Source: Chitinophaga jiangningensis (lineage in GTDB: Bacteria > Bacteroidota > Bacteroidia > Chitinophagales > Chitinophagaceae). From it: a DNA stretch of 64,000 nt. Positions 1-7,197 of this stretch are shown one piece after another. The first letter of the stretch is position 1. Every line of letters starts with the position of its first letter. The notes under the pieces were generated by a model. That model did not search any database, had not been told where the DNA came from, and saw only the letters and a program-made list of their open reading frames with translations. A program made the position numbers and the translations under genes. The stretch covers positions 372,001 to 436,000 of the forward strand of contig NZ_FRBL01000004.1 in NCBI RefSeq assembly GCF_900142605.1, read 5' to 3'.

Positions 1-787
1 CATTCAGCCAGATTACTTCCTGTTTCATGCCATTTTGCTGCAGCCATTCCAGGACCTTTTTTCTATATCCGCCGCCACTGCCTAATACCACTAAAGGTAA
101 ACGATCGGTAATGTCCAGTGTACGCATGGCCGTTACTATACCGAGTAAATTTTTTCTCTCTATAACAGAACCTACATACAGGAAATACGATGCGGGTAAC
201 TGGTATTTGGCTTTGAAGGCCTGTATATGCTCCCGGCTGTGCAACTGACTGAAGGCCGGATCACAGCTTTGGTACACCACCTTGATTTTATCGGCCGGGG
301 TCTGGTAATAGGTGATCAGGTCTTGTTTGGTCTGCTCACTAATGGCCACCACCACATCCGCGTATTTGCAGGCGTAGCGGGCCTTACGGCGATAGGTCAT
401 CACATCAATCGGATTATACTGGCTGGGGTATCTTTCGAATATCAGGTCGTGCATGGTTACTACCGACTTTACGCCGCTGTCATGGATTCCGAACGGAATT
501 TCGTGACTAAGACCGTGGTAGATGTCGACACCCTGTTTTTGCAGGGCCGGCACCATCATACGACTACGCCATACCGACTTTAACCACTTATGAATCCGCC
601 TTTGCGGCGTGATGAGGTGCATGTCCGGAAAGCGTTTCCAGTTATACATGCTGGTTTCCTTAGGTGCAAAGAGATAGTAGTCGTGCTGAGGATATCCGAC
701 CGCGAGGGAGTCGATCAGGCTCCTGCTGTAATTTCCCAATCCGGTATTGTTTTGAAACGCGCGTTTCGCGTCGAATCCGATTTTCAT
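1..787 (-). CDS. Glycosyltransferase family 4 protein (partial, C-terminus outside window)
   Basis: The reading frame on the minus strand starts with ATG at 787 and runs off the left edge, so about 262 N-terminal residues are visible. The protein begins MKIGFDAKRAFQNNTGLGNY, the usual opening of GT4 (GT-B fold) enzymes with a Gly-rich acceptor loop. Further on are an HDL motif (TMHDLIFERYP), VVAISEQTK, and YFLYVGSVIERKNL, which marks the start of the C-terminal nucleotide-sugar-binding half. Such enzymes move a sugar from a nucleotide sugar onto a glycan or lipid acceptor at the cytoplasmic membrane. Donor and acceptor cannot be told from this part. dapD lies divergently 130 bases away. Confidence 0.9.
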   Translation of the reverse strand, partial: MKIGFDAKRAFQNNTGLGNYSRSLIDSLAVGYPQHDYYLFAPKETSMYNWKRFPDMHLITPQRRIHKWLKSVWRSRMMVPALQKQGVDIYHGLSHEIPFGIHDSGVKSVVTMHDLIFERYPSQYNPIDVMTYRRKARYACKYADVVVAISEQTKQDLITYYQTPADKIKVVYQSCDPAFSQLHSREHIQAFKAKYQLPASYFLYVGSVIERKNLLGIVTAMRTLDITDRLPLVVLGSGGGYRKKVLEWLQQNGMKQEVIWLN

Positions 788-917
788 GGCTGCAAAATAG
801 GGAGTTTCCGGGAGAGTTTTAAGCCCGCGATGGGAATCGCAATGCAGATAGCGGCATTAGTACGAAGGATTGCGGGAAAGAAAAATTCGCATTATGTTTG
901 CAAAAAATTTAAAAACG

Positions 918-1730
918 ATGGATTTACAACAACAGATACTGGCTGCCTGGGCAGACCGCAGTTTGTTACAGGAAACAGTGTATTCAGATGCCGTTAAAAC
1001 TGTTATCGAAGCAGTGGACAAAGGTAATCTGAGAGTTGCAGAGCCAACAGCTGACGGCTGGAAAGTGAACGAATGGGTAAAACAGGCCATCCTGATGTAT
1101 TTCTCCATTCAGCCAATGGAAACCATGGAACTGGCTCCTTTCGAGTTCTATGACAAAATGAAGCTGAAAACCAACTATAAAGACCTGGGCGTTCGCGTAG
1201 TACCTCACGCGGTAGCACGTTATGGTGCCTACATCGCGAAGGGTTGTATTCTGATGCCTTCTTACGTAAACATTGGTGCGTTTGTAGACGAGGGAACCAT
1301 GGTGGATACCTGGGCAACTGTAGGCTCCTGCGCACAAATCGGTAAAAACGTACACCTGAGTGGTGGTGTTGGTATTGGTGGTGTACTGGAACCACTGCAG
1401 GCAAGCCCGGTTATCATTGAAGACGGTGTGTTTGTAGGTTCCCGTTGCATTGTGGTAGAAGGTGTGGTTGTGGAAAAAGAAGCAGTGCTGGGTGCAAACG
1501 TGGTGTTGACACAATCTACCAAAATCATTGACGTAAGCGGTCCGGAGCCTAAAGAATACAAAGGTCGTGTACCTGCCCGCAGCGTGGTGATTCCTGGTAC
1601 TTATACCAAGAAATTCCCTGCCGGTGAATACCAGGTGAGCTGCGCACTGATTATTGGTCAGCGTAAAGCCTCTACAGATCTGAAAACAAGCCTGAACGAT
1701 ACCCTGCGCGAGTTTAACGTAGCGGTGTAA
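918..1730 (+). CDS. dapD: 2,3,4,5-tetrahydropyridine-2,6-dicarboxylate N-succinyltransferase
   Basis: DapD adds a succinyl group from succinyl-CoA to tetrahydrodipicolinate in the lysine / diaminopimelate pathway in the cytoplasm. The 270 residues from ATG 918 match the usual length of about 274. The N-terminal helical domain is followed by a left-handed beta-helix with hexapeptide repeats (GAFVDEGTMVDTWATVGSCAQIGKNVHLSGG region) and a C-terminal cap (RKASTDLKTSLNDTLREFNVAV). The frame is open back to TTG 870 and has another ATG at 894. I chose 918 because MDLQQQILAAW begins at the usual family N-terminus. It stands alone and is followed by a repeat and strong terminators. Confidence 0.95.
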   Translation: MDLQQQILAAWADRSLLQETVYSDAVKTVIEAVDKGNLRVAEPTADGWKVNEWVKQAILMYFSIQPMETMELAPFEFYDKMKLKTNYKDLGVRVVPHAVARYGAYIAKGCILMPSYVNIGAFVDEGTMVDTWATVGSCAQIGKNVHLSGGVGIGGVLEPLQASPVIIEDGVFVGSRCIVVEGVVVEKEAVLGANVVLTQSTKIIDVSGPEPKEYKGRVPARSVVIPGTYTKKFPAGEYQVSCALIIGQRKASTDLKTSLNDTLREFNVAV

Positions 1731-1737
1731 GCGCGAA

Positions 1738-1853
1738 CTTTTTTTCTCGCAAAGGCTGATTATATTTTATCAGGCGCCTTTGGCGCCAGGAGAGCGAACT
1801 TTTTTCTCGCAAAGCAGCAAAGCAGGTAAGCAGCTAAGGCTTATGTTTTGTTC
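1738..1853. repeat. Interspersed intergenic repeat, copy 1 (CTCGCAAAG / GGCGCC element)
   Basis: The stretch after dapD holds two copies of a TTTTTTCTCGCAAAG block around a small dyad (GGCGCC-TTT-GGCGCC, 1773-1787). It ends with AAGCAGGTAAGCAGC followed by AAGGCTTATGTT. The same architecture and nearly the same 3' part occur at 61611-61747. Two copies at 3' ends of unrelated genes indicate a dispersed non-coding repeat family. Function is unknown. Confidence 0.75.
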
Positions 1854-1863
1854 CGAAATATTA

Positions 1864-1923
1864 GGGGAGCATCAAGGACCGCAGGTCCTTGATGCTCCCC
1901 TCTTCTTTTCTGCCTTCGGCAGA
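1864..1923. terminator. Strong hairpin pair between convergent genes
   Basis: A perfect 17-bp stem (1864-1880 with 1884-1900, loop GCA) is followed by a second hairpin, TCTGCC-TTC-GGCAGA. It lies between the 3' ends of dapD (+) and the permease gene (-) and probably ends transcription from both sides. Confidence 0.8.
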
Positions 1924-1929
1924 AGAGGG

Positions 1930-4299
1930 TTATTCCGTTTTTAAACTCTTTGCAGGATTCAGCAAGGCCGCCCTGATGGATTGGGTACTAACGGTAGCAA
2001 TCGCGATGATCAGCGCTAAAATGGCCGTAGCAGGGAAGATCCACCAACTGATATTAATCCGGTATTCATAATGTTCCAACCAGTTGTGCATGGCGTACCA
2101 GGAAACGGGGCTTGCCAGCAGGCAGGCCAGCAGCACGAGCCATATGAACTCAGTGGACAGCAGTAGCCACAATTGGGAGGTGGTGGCGCCCAATACCTTC
2201 CTGATGCCGATTTCGCGGGTACGGCGTTGTGCCATAAACATTGCCAGGCCAAATAAACCGAGGCAGGAAATGAAGATGGCGAAGAGGCCGAAGATACCCG
2301 CCAGTCGCGCTGCCTGATTTTCCATATCGAACTTCGCTGCGAAATCGCGATCCGTAAACGAATAATTGAAATTCAGCGTTGGATTATATTTTTCAAATAT
2401 TGGCGTAACGGCTGCCAGCGCGGCTTTCATATCTACCCCGGGTTTTGGCCGCAGGAAAATATTGTTGAAAGCATCTTTTGTAAAGATCATCACCAGCGGT
2501 GCTACCGGCTTGAATGGTTCGGTAAGCAGCACGTTTTCAATTACGCCAATCACATGCAATTGTTGTGATCCCAGGCGGATGATTTTACCCAGCGGATCTT
2601 TGAAGCCCATTACTTTCAACGCAGCTTCGTTGATGATAATACCGGTGGAATCAGTGGGGAATTGCTGGGAAAAACCTCGCCCCTGCTTAAACTTCAGGCC
2701 TACTGTTTTGTCCATATCCCATTCTGTGAGGATCACGTTAAGTGAAACATCCAGGTCTGCTGATTTACCTTCCCAGGTAAAATCGGACCAGCTGTTATAT
2801 AAGGCTGTCATAGGTTGGGAGGCCCGTGCAACCGATTCGAAATATCCTGTAGCCATTACTTCATTGCGCAGTGGCTGATAATTTTTGTTGAGGTCATCGC
2901 TGGATCTTACGGTAATGAGGTTTTCCGGATTATATCCGATGCTCCTTCCCTGACCAAATTTTATTTGTTGGTATACAATGATGGTGCAAATAATGAGGGC
3001 AGAAGATATTACAAATTGTGACACTACCAGTGTTTTCCTGAAAAGCCCGGAGTCCTTTCCGCTGTTAACTTTTCCTTTCAGCACTTCCAGCGGTTTAAAG
3101 CCTGACAGGTAGAACGCGGGATAGGAGCCGGCCAGTAGGCCAGACCCCAGGCAAATAGCGAGCATAATGCCCAGCATATTCAGATTAAATGAATGAAGGT
3201 GGATATGCTCGAAGCCCAGATGGCGTACGTAAGGCAATAGTACCAGGCATAATGCTAACGCTACTACGAAGGCAATCATGGCGGTGAGCATGGACTCACT
3301 CAAAAACTGGAGCATCAACTGGCGGCGGGTAGAGCCGGCAGCTTTACGAACGCCTACTTCCCGTGCACGCCTGGCGGAGCGGGCGGTGGTAAGGTTCATA
3401 AAGTTCATGCAAGCAACCAGTAAAACGAAGATGCCGATTACGCTGAACAGGCGGACCAGTGTGATGCGGCCACCATCAATTTTCCAGTTTTGAAAATTGT
3501 TGTACAGGTGCCAGTCCGCCGCAGCCTGCAGGGTTACCATCCTGTTTTTAAGTTTTGGATCTTTTTCCGTAATCAGCCGGGTAATTTTTTTCTCCAGTCC
3601 TGCCAGTGATGCGTTTTCTTTTACCTGGACCATGTTCATCATAAAGTTGTTACCCCAGTCGTTGCGACTGTTTCTAACAAAATCATTTGTTTGCATAATG
3701 AACTCGTAGCTGCCCAGAAAATCGAAAATATAGGTAGAGTTTTCCGGTATGTCTTTCATCACGCCGGTGATGAGCATATCGTGCTTACTACTTAACCGTA
3801 TTGTTTTCCCGATCGGATCCTGATTACCGAAGAGGGCCTGCGCCATGGAGGCGGAAATAACAATACTATTAGGATTATTAAGGACGGTATTCACATCACC
3901 TTTCAGGAGGGGAAAGGTGAACATGCGAAGGAAATCAGGATCAACATACAGGCTTTTTTTCACCAGTTTTTTATCCCCGGAGATCACGCTTTCGTCCTGG
4001 ATCCAGGAGAGGCGCGTATTATATTCCACTTCCGGATAATTATTTTTCAGCTCATAGTAGAGCGGCAATGGGGACACGCTCTGGGAGCTTTTCACGTGGT
4101 TAAATTCCACGTGTTGGACTACTATGCCAATTTTGTCCTTATTTACGTGAAAAGCATCGAAGCTTTTTTCGTACAGGATCCACATATAGATCAGCAGTGC
4201 GAAGGTCATTCCGGTGGCCAGCCCGAAAATGTTGATAATGGACAGTAGTTTGTTCTGCCTGATATGTCGCCATGCTACTTTGATATAATTCTTCAGCAT
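1930..4299 (-). CDS. ABC transporter permease, MacB/FtsX type
   Basis: This 789-residue inner-membrane protein has the two-block design of the large Bacteroidota MacB-like family. After a first membrane segment (about residues 20-42) comes a periplasmic MacB core domain, then an FtsX segment introduced by ARRAREVGVRKAAGSTRRQL. A second periplasmic domain and a second FtsX segment follow, introduced by RRTREIGIRKVLGATTSQL. The paired EVGVRK / EIGIRK signatures are diagnostic. Such permeases work with a separate ATPase in mechanotransmission or in efflux of peptides and antibiotics. No ATPase gene is adjacent here, so the partner is elsewhere and the substrate is unknown. Confidence 0.92.
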   Translation of the reverse strand: MLKNYIKVAWRHIRQNKLLSIINIFGLATGMTFALLIYMWILYEKSFDAFHVNKDKIGIVVQHVEFNHVKSSQSVSPLPLYYELKNNYPEVEYNTRLSWIQDESVISGDKKLVKKSLYVDPDFLRMFTFPLLKGDVNTVLNNPNSIVISASMAQALFGNQDPIGKTIRLSSKHDMLITGVMKDIPENSTYIFDFLGSYEFIMQTNDFVRNSRNDWGNNFMMNMVQVKENASLAGLEKKITRLITEKDPKLKNRMVTLQAAADWHLYNNFQNWKIDGGRITLVRLFSVIGIFVLLVACMNFMNLTTARSARRAREVGVRKAAGSTRRQLMLQFLSESMLTAMIAFVVALALCLVLLPYVRHLGFEHIHLHSFNLNMLGIMLAICLGSGLLAGSYPAFYLSGFKPLEVLKGKVNSGKDSGLFRKTLVVSQFVISSALIICTIIVYQQIKFGQGRSIGYNPENLITVRSSDDLNKNYQPLRNEVMATGYFESVARASQPMTALYNSWSDFTWEGKSADLDVSLNVILTEWDMDKTVGLKFKQGRGFSQQFPTDSTGIIINEAALKVMGFKDPLGKIIRLGSQQLHVIGVIENVLLTEPFKPVAPLVMIFTKDAFNNIFLRPKPGVDMKAALAAVTPIFEKYNPTLNFNYSFTDRDFAAKFDMENQAARLAGIFGLFAIFISCLGLFGLAMFMAQRRTREIGIRKVLGATTSQLWLLLSTEFIWLVLLACLLASPVSWYAMHNWLEHYEYRINISWWIFPATAILALIIAIATVSTQSIRAALLNPAKSLKTE

Positions 4300-4360
4300 A
4301 TGGAAAGATGGTTAGGGTAATCGATGACAGCCTCCACGGACCAAGAAAAATACCAGAAAG

Positions 4361-4387
4361 GCAATATGCTGTGGATCAGCATATTGC
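4361..4387. terminator. 11-bp perfect hairpin between fabF and permease gene
   Basis: GCAATATGCTG (4361-4371) pairs perfectly with CAGCATATTGC (4377-4387) around TGGAT. On the minus strand it follows fabF and is succeeded by a T-rich run, which fits an intrinsic terminator. It could instead be a dyad operator for the permease gene. Confidence 0.55.
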
Positions 4388-4450
4388 GCGGTATACATGT
4401 AAAAAACAATGTTCACAAACAGCACAAATACTGTCCAGTATCGGACACTT

Positions 4451-5695
4451 TTAGTATACGCCTTTGAAGATAACGATTCCGTTATGGCCTCCAAAGCCGA
4501 ATGTATTACTCATGGCGACCCTCACATCTTTTTCCGTAGCATGATTCAGCTGGATCTGAAGTCCGGCGGGGATTTCAGGGTCCAGGGTGGTGGTATTGAT
4601 GGTAGGCAGTACCACTCCGTTATGGATGCTGAGGATGCTGGCGATGGCTTCGATGGCGCCGGCGGCGCCGAGGAGGTGACCTGTCATGGATTTGGTGGAG
4701 CTGATATGCAGGTGTTTGGGTTTGTCACCAAATACTTTTGCGATGGCTCTGATTTCGCTGAGGTCACCTACGGGTGTGCTGGTAGCGTGCGCATTGAGGT
4801 AGTCGACGTCGGAGGGTTTGAGTCCTGCATCTTTGAGTGCGAACTGCATGGCTTTCATGGCGCCGAGGCCTTCCGGGTGGGTGGCGGTCATGTGGTAGGC
4901 GTCGGCGGTCATGGCGGCGCCTACTACTTCAGCGTATATGTTGGCGTCTCTGGCGATGGCGTGTTCATATTCTTCGAGCACGAGGGCGCCGGCGCCTTCC
5001 CCCATAACGAATCCGTCGCGGTCAACGTCGAAAGGGCGTGAGCCGGTGGCGGGGTCGTCGTTGCGGGTGGACATCGCTTTCATGGCGCAGAAGCCACCCA
5101 CGGAGGCGGGTGTGATGGGAGCTTCGGAGCCGCCGGTGATGATCACTTTAGCTTTACCGAGGCGGATATAGTTGAGGGCATCCATGATGGCGGTGTTGGA
5201 GGTGGCGCATGCCGACACGGTGGTATAGTTGATGCCCATCAGGCCGTATTTGATGGAGATCATACCGGATGCCATGTTGGAGATGAGTCGCGGTACGAAG
5301 TACGGGCTAAAGCGGGGGTTGAAGTCGCCCTGAACATATTCCGTTACCTGTTCTTCAAACGTCTGCATACCACCTTGTCCGGAACCCCAGATGACGCCGG
5401 TATCGAATGGGTCGATGGCGGAGAAGTCGATGCCTGAGTCTTCGATAGCTTCAGCGGCGGCGGACAGGGCGTATTGAGTAAACGGGTCTGTTTTCCGGAG
5501 TTCAGCTTTATCGAGGGCCAGGGAGGGGTCATAATTTTTGAGCTCACAGGCGAAGCGGGTGCGGAACCGGGAGGCATCAAATTTAGTGATGGTGGCTGCG
5601 CCGCTGGCGCCAGCGGTGAGGTTATTCCAGAAGTCGGCGGTGTTATTGCCCAGAGGGGTGATGGCGCCAAGGCCTGTTACTACTACTCTTTTCAT
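4451..5695 (-). CDS. fabF: Beta-ketoacyl-ACP synthase II
   Basis: This thiolase-fold condensing enzyme extends acyl-ACP with malonyl-ACP in fatty-acid synthesis. The 414 residues equal the usual FabF length. The catalytic Cys163 lies in VSACATSN, the two His in NAHATSTPVGD (H303) and KSMTGHLLGA (H340), with Lys335. It sits 11 bases behind a TetR-type regulator gene on the same strand and so probably forms an operon with it. No acpP or rnc neighbours are present, unlike the usual housekeeping fabF cluster. This may therefore be a second, regulated copy for altered chain length or membrane adaptation; that role is inferred. Confidence 0.95.
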   Translation of the reverse strand: MKRVVVTGLGAITPLGNNTADFWNNLTAGASGAATITKFDASRFRTRFACELKNYDPSLALDKAELRKTDPFTQYALSAAAEAIEDSGIDFSAIDPFDTGVIWGSGQGGMQTFEEQVTEYVQGDFNPRFSPYFVPRLISNMASGMISIKYGLMGINYTTVSACATSNTAIMDALNYIRLGKAKVIITGGSEAPITPASVGGFCAMKAMSTRNDDPATGSRPFDVDRDGFVMGEGAGALVLEEYEHAIARDANIYAEVVGAAMTADAYHMTATHPEGLGAMKAMQFALKDAGLKPSDVDYLNAHATSTPVGDLSEIRAIAKVFGDKPKHLHISSTKSMTGHLLGAAGAIEAIASILSIHNGVVLPTINTTTLDPEIPAGLQIQLNHATEKDVRVAMSNTFGFGGHNGIVIFKGVY

Positions 5696-5705
5696 AATAG
5701 AAGTT

Positions 5706-6260
5706 TTAGATAAGGATATCGTCCAGCAGTTGATGGGAGATCCTTGAAAAAATGGTGTTTCCTAGTACTCTTGACATCAACAGCGATGCCTGGAGATTGG
5801 TTATAATAAGCAGAGCTCTGTCTTCGGCGCTGCCTTTAAATTTAAAGCGTTTATGTTTTCTGCCGGCATCGAGGCATGCGGAGAGCCATTGGAGGATGGC
5901 GTTTGCCATTTCCTGTACTTTGAGCTGCATATCGGGAGCCAGGGTATTATAATCGGGAGACAGGGAGCCCATGAGGCATATATTTCCGTGGTGGCAATGT
6001 TTGCGAAACACGTCGATGAAGTGTTTAAGCTGTTCATCTTCCGGTAGTTTCTGCCATTTATGTGTTTGTTGGGTGAAGCGGTACAGTTCTTCATTTATGA
6101 CGCCGATTCCGAGGTCAGTTTTTCCCGGGAAGTGGTAATGAACGGCTGCATTTTTCATTTCCAGCGGTTGGGCAATATCCTTGTACGAGAAGGCGTTGAA
6201 GCCGTTCACCCGGATGAGCTTATCCGCCAGTGAGATGATTTTTTCTCTCGTTTCAGACAT
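5706..6260 (-). CDS. TetR/AcrR family transcriptional regulator
   Basis: The 184-residue protein starts at ATG 6260 (MSETREKIISLADKLI). The frame continues upstream to 6284, but that would run into the promoter. Residues 1-50 form the TetR helix-turn-helix (FSYKDIAQPLEMKNAAVHYHFPGKTDL, with the typical HYHFPGK recognition end). The rest is a helical ligand domain without recognisable specificity. It is cotranscribed with fabF. A perfect palindrome fills the spacer of its own promoter, so autorepression and joint control of fabF are likely. Acyl-CoA or a fatty acid would be a natural ligand, but that is a guess. Confidence 0.92.
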   Translation of the reverse strand: MSETREKIISLADKLIRVNGFNAFSYKDIAQPLEMKNAAVHYHFPGKTDLGIGVINEELYRFTQQTHKWQKLPEDEQLKHFIDVFRKHCHHGNICLMGSLSPDYNTLAPDMQLKVQEMANAILQWLSACLDAGRKHKRFKFKGSAEDRALLIITNLQASLLMSRVLGNTIFSRISHQLLDDILI

Positions 6261-6281
6261 GATAATCGTATTATTAAAATG

Positions 6282-6313
6282 CAAATTTACTTACTTACTG
6301 GTAAGTAAGCAAA
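6282..6313 (-). promoter_or_regulatory. Promoter of TetR-fabF operon with 20-bp palindromic operator
   Basis: On the minus strand a -33 TTTG (6310-6313) and a -7 TAAATTTG (6282-6289) match the Bacteroidota consensus. The 20-bp spacer, 6290-6309, is a perfect inverted repeat (CTTACTTAC-TG-GTAAGTAAG). A repressor bound there would block RNA polymerase directly. Confidence 0.8.
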
Positions 6314-6355
6314 CTTTATATTTCGTATGCCCGTTGGGGTTATTTAAAAATAAAT

Positions 6356-6385
6356 TTTGCAGATTAAAATCAATTCCTATCTTTG
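6356..6385 (+). promoter_or_regulatory. -33/-7 promoter of tRNA-Leu, copy 1
   Basis: TTTG at 6356-6359 and TATCTTTG at 6378-6385 are separated by 18 bp and match the Bacteroidota consensus. The tRNA begins 26 bp downstream. The same promoter lies in copy 2 at 13352-13381. Confidence 0.8.
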
Positions 6386-6410
6386 CAGCCCTGTAACACA
6401 AATCAGTGAT

Positions 6411-6494
6411 GCCCAGATGGCGAAATTGGTAGACGCACTGTGTTCAGGTCGCAGCGCTCGCAAGGGTGTGCTGGTTCGAATCCAGTTCTGGGCA
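6411..6494 (+). tRNA. tRNA-Leu (anticodon CAG)
   Basis: Class II tRNA of 84 nt. The acceptor stem is GCCCAGA / TCTGGGC with discriminator A, and no CCA is encoded. The anticodon arm is CTGTG-TTCAGGT-CGCAG with CAG at positions 34-36. The long variable arm folds as CGCTC-GCAA-GGGTG, and the T-arm is GCTGG-TTCGAAT-CCAGT. It reads leucine CUG codons. Confidence 0.97.
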
Positions 6495-6497
6495 CGT

Positions 6498-6536
6498 AAA
6501 AGGCTTGTAAATCGTTGATTTGCAAGCCTTTTTTAG
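6498..6536 (+). terminator. Intrinsic terminator of tRNA-Leu copy 1
   Basis: A 16-bp stem (6498-6513 with 6517-6532, one G-U pair, loop GTT) is followed by a T-run. It starts 3 bases after the tRNA. Confidence 0.9.
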
Positions 6537-6655
6537 TTTTATCAAGTGCCAATTTTCGCGATATTTCATGATTTCTCCTATTCTTATTGACACGCAAGAG
6601 ACATGCAGAATTAGACACGTTTTTTAATTGTATCTTTAACTACAAAGGACTGATC

Positions 6656-6862
6656 ATGAAAGACTTTAAATTTGACAGAACTGCATTTAAAATCCAAACG
6701 TTTGAGGAGGCTGATGCAGCTAACATATTTGACAAGGAAACTCCTTATGCTGAACGTTTACGTCAGGCATATTATCTTATATCTCTGGCATATGGATTTT
6801 CAATGTCGGAACAACCCAAACTTGATAGAAAATATTTTATTATTAAGAAACTTGGCAAGTAA
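6656..6862 (+). CDS. Small protein of a nucleotidyltransferase two-gene module
   Basis: The 68-residue protein (MKDFKFDRTAFKIQTFEEAD...) is predicted soluble and helical, with no known catalytic motif. Its stop overlaps the start of the nucleotidyltransferase fragment (TAATG at 6860-6864), so the two were translated as a unit. The pairing of a small protein with a MNT-like nucleotidyltransferase resembles toxin-antitoxin layouts, but I cannot assign a proven family. A remnant of a near-identical gene start is found at 10769. The DNA is more AT-rich than its neighbours. Whether the protein still functions without an intact partner is doubtful. Confidence 0.6.
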   Translation: MKDFKFDRTAFKIQTFEEADAANIFDKETPYAERLRQAYYLISLAYGFSMSEQPKLDRKYFIIKKLGK

Positions 6863-7074
6863 TGGGAGTTATTTTTAATGATGATTTCAGAGACTTCATT
6901 CAAGCATTAAACAACCACAATGTAGAGTATATATTGGTAGGCGGTTATGCCGTAATTCTCCATGGATACAGACGTGTAACTGGTGATATGGATATTTGGG
7001 TAAATAGAACTAAAGAAAATTATTTGAAATTGGCTGAAGCATTTATGGAATTCGGCCTCTGGGAAAGGCAATAA
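6862..7074 (+). pseudogene. Truncated nucleotidyltransferase (MNT-like)
   Basis: The 70 residues contain the N-terminal nucleotidyltransferase core: LVGGYAVILHGYRRVTGDMDIW has the GG-Y motif and the metal-binding D-x-D (DMD). Intact relatives usually run to well over 120 residues with a third acidic residue. Here the frame ends right after KLAEAFMEFGLWERQ, and the next bases do not continue the domain in any frame I could read. It is therefore a C-terminally truncated, probably inactive copy. Confidence 0.7.
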
Positions 7075-7197
7075 TTAAGACGCATATAAAAAGCGACTCT
7101 GACCTTTCTTTTTTCCATTTGAATTTGTTGCAATTCCATTAAACAAAACGGTTGTATACCTTTCGATATACAACCGCTTCAAATTCACCAACACCCC

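Larger units (their letters stand above)
6347..6495 (+). repeat. 149-bp direct repeat, copy 1 (tRNA-Leu with promoter)
   Basis: Positions 6347-6495 are identical to 13343-13491, both on the plus strand and 6996 bp apart. The repeat covers the promoter, the leader and the whole tRNA gene plus one base. The sequences differ outside it. Confidence 0.95.

Noticed and set aside
4312..4494. Small minus-strand open frame with one hydrophobic segment after fabF
   Set aside because: It starts inside the fabF coding region, covers a probable terminator hairpin and has no supporting motif.
6403..6618. Minus-strand open frame over tRNA-Leu copy 1
   Set aside because: Antisense to the tRNA (TGFEPAHPCERC pattern), a typical artefact.
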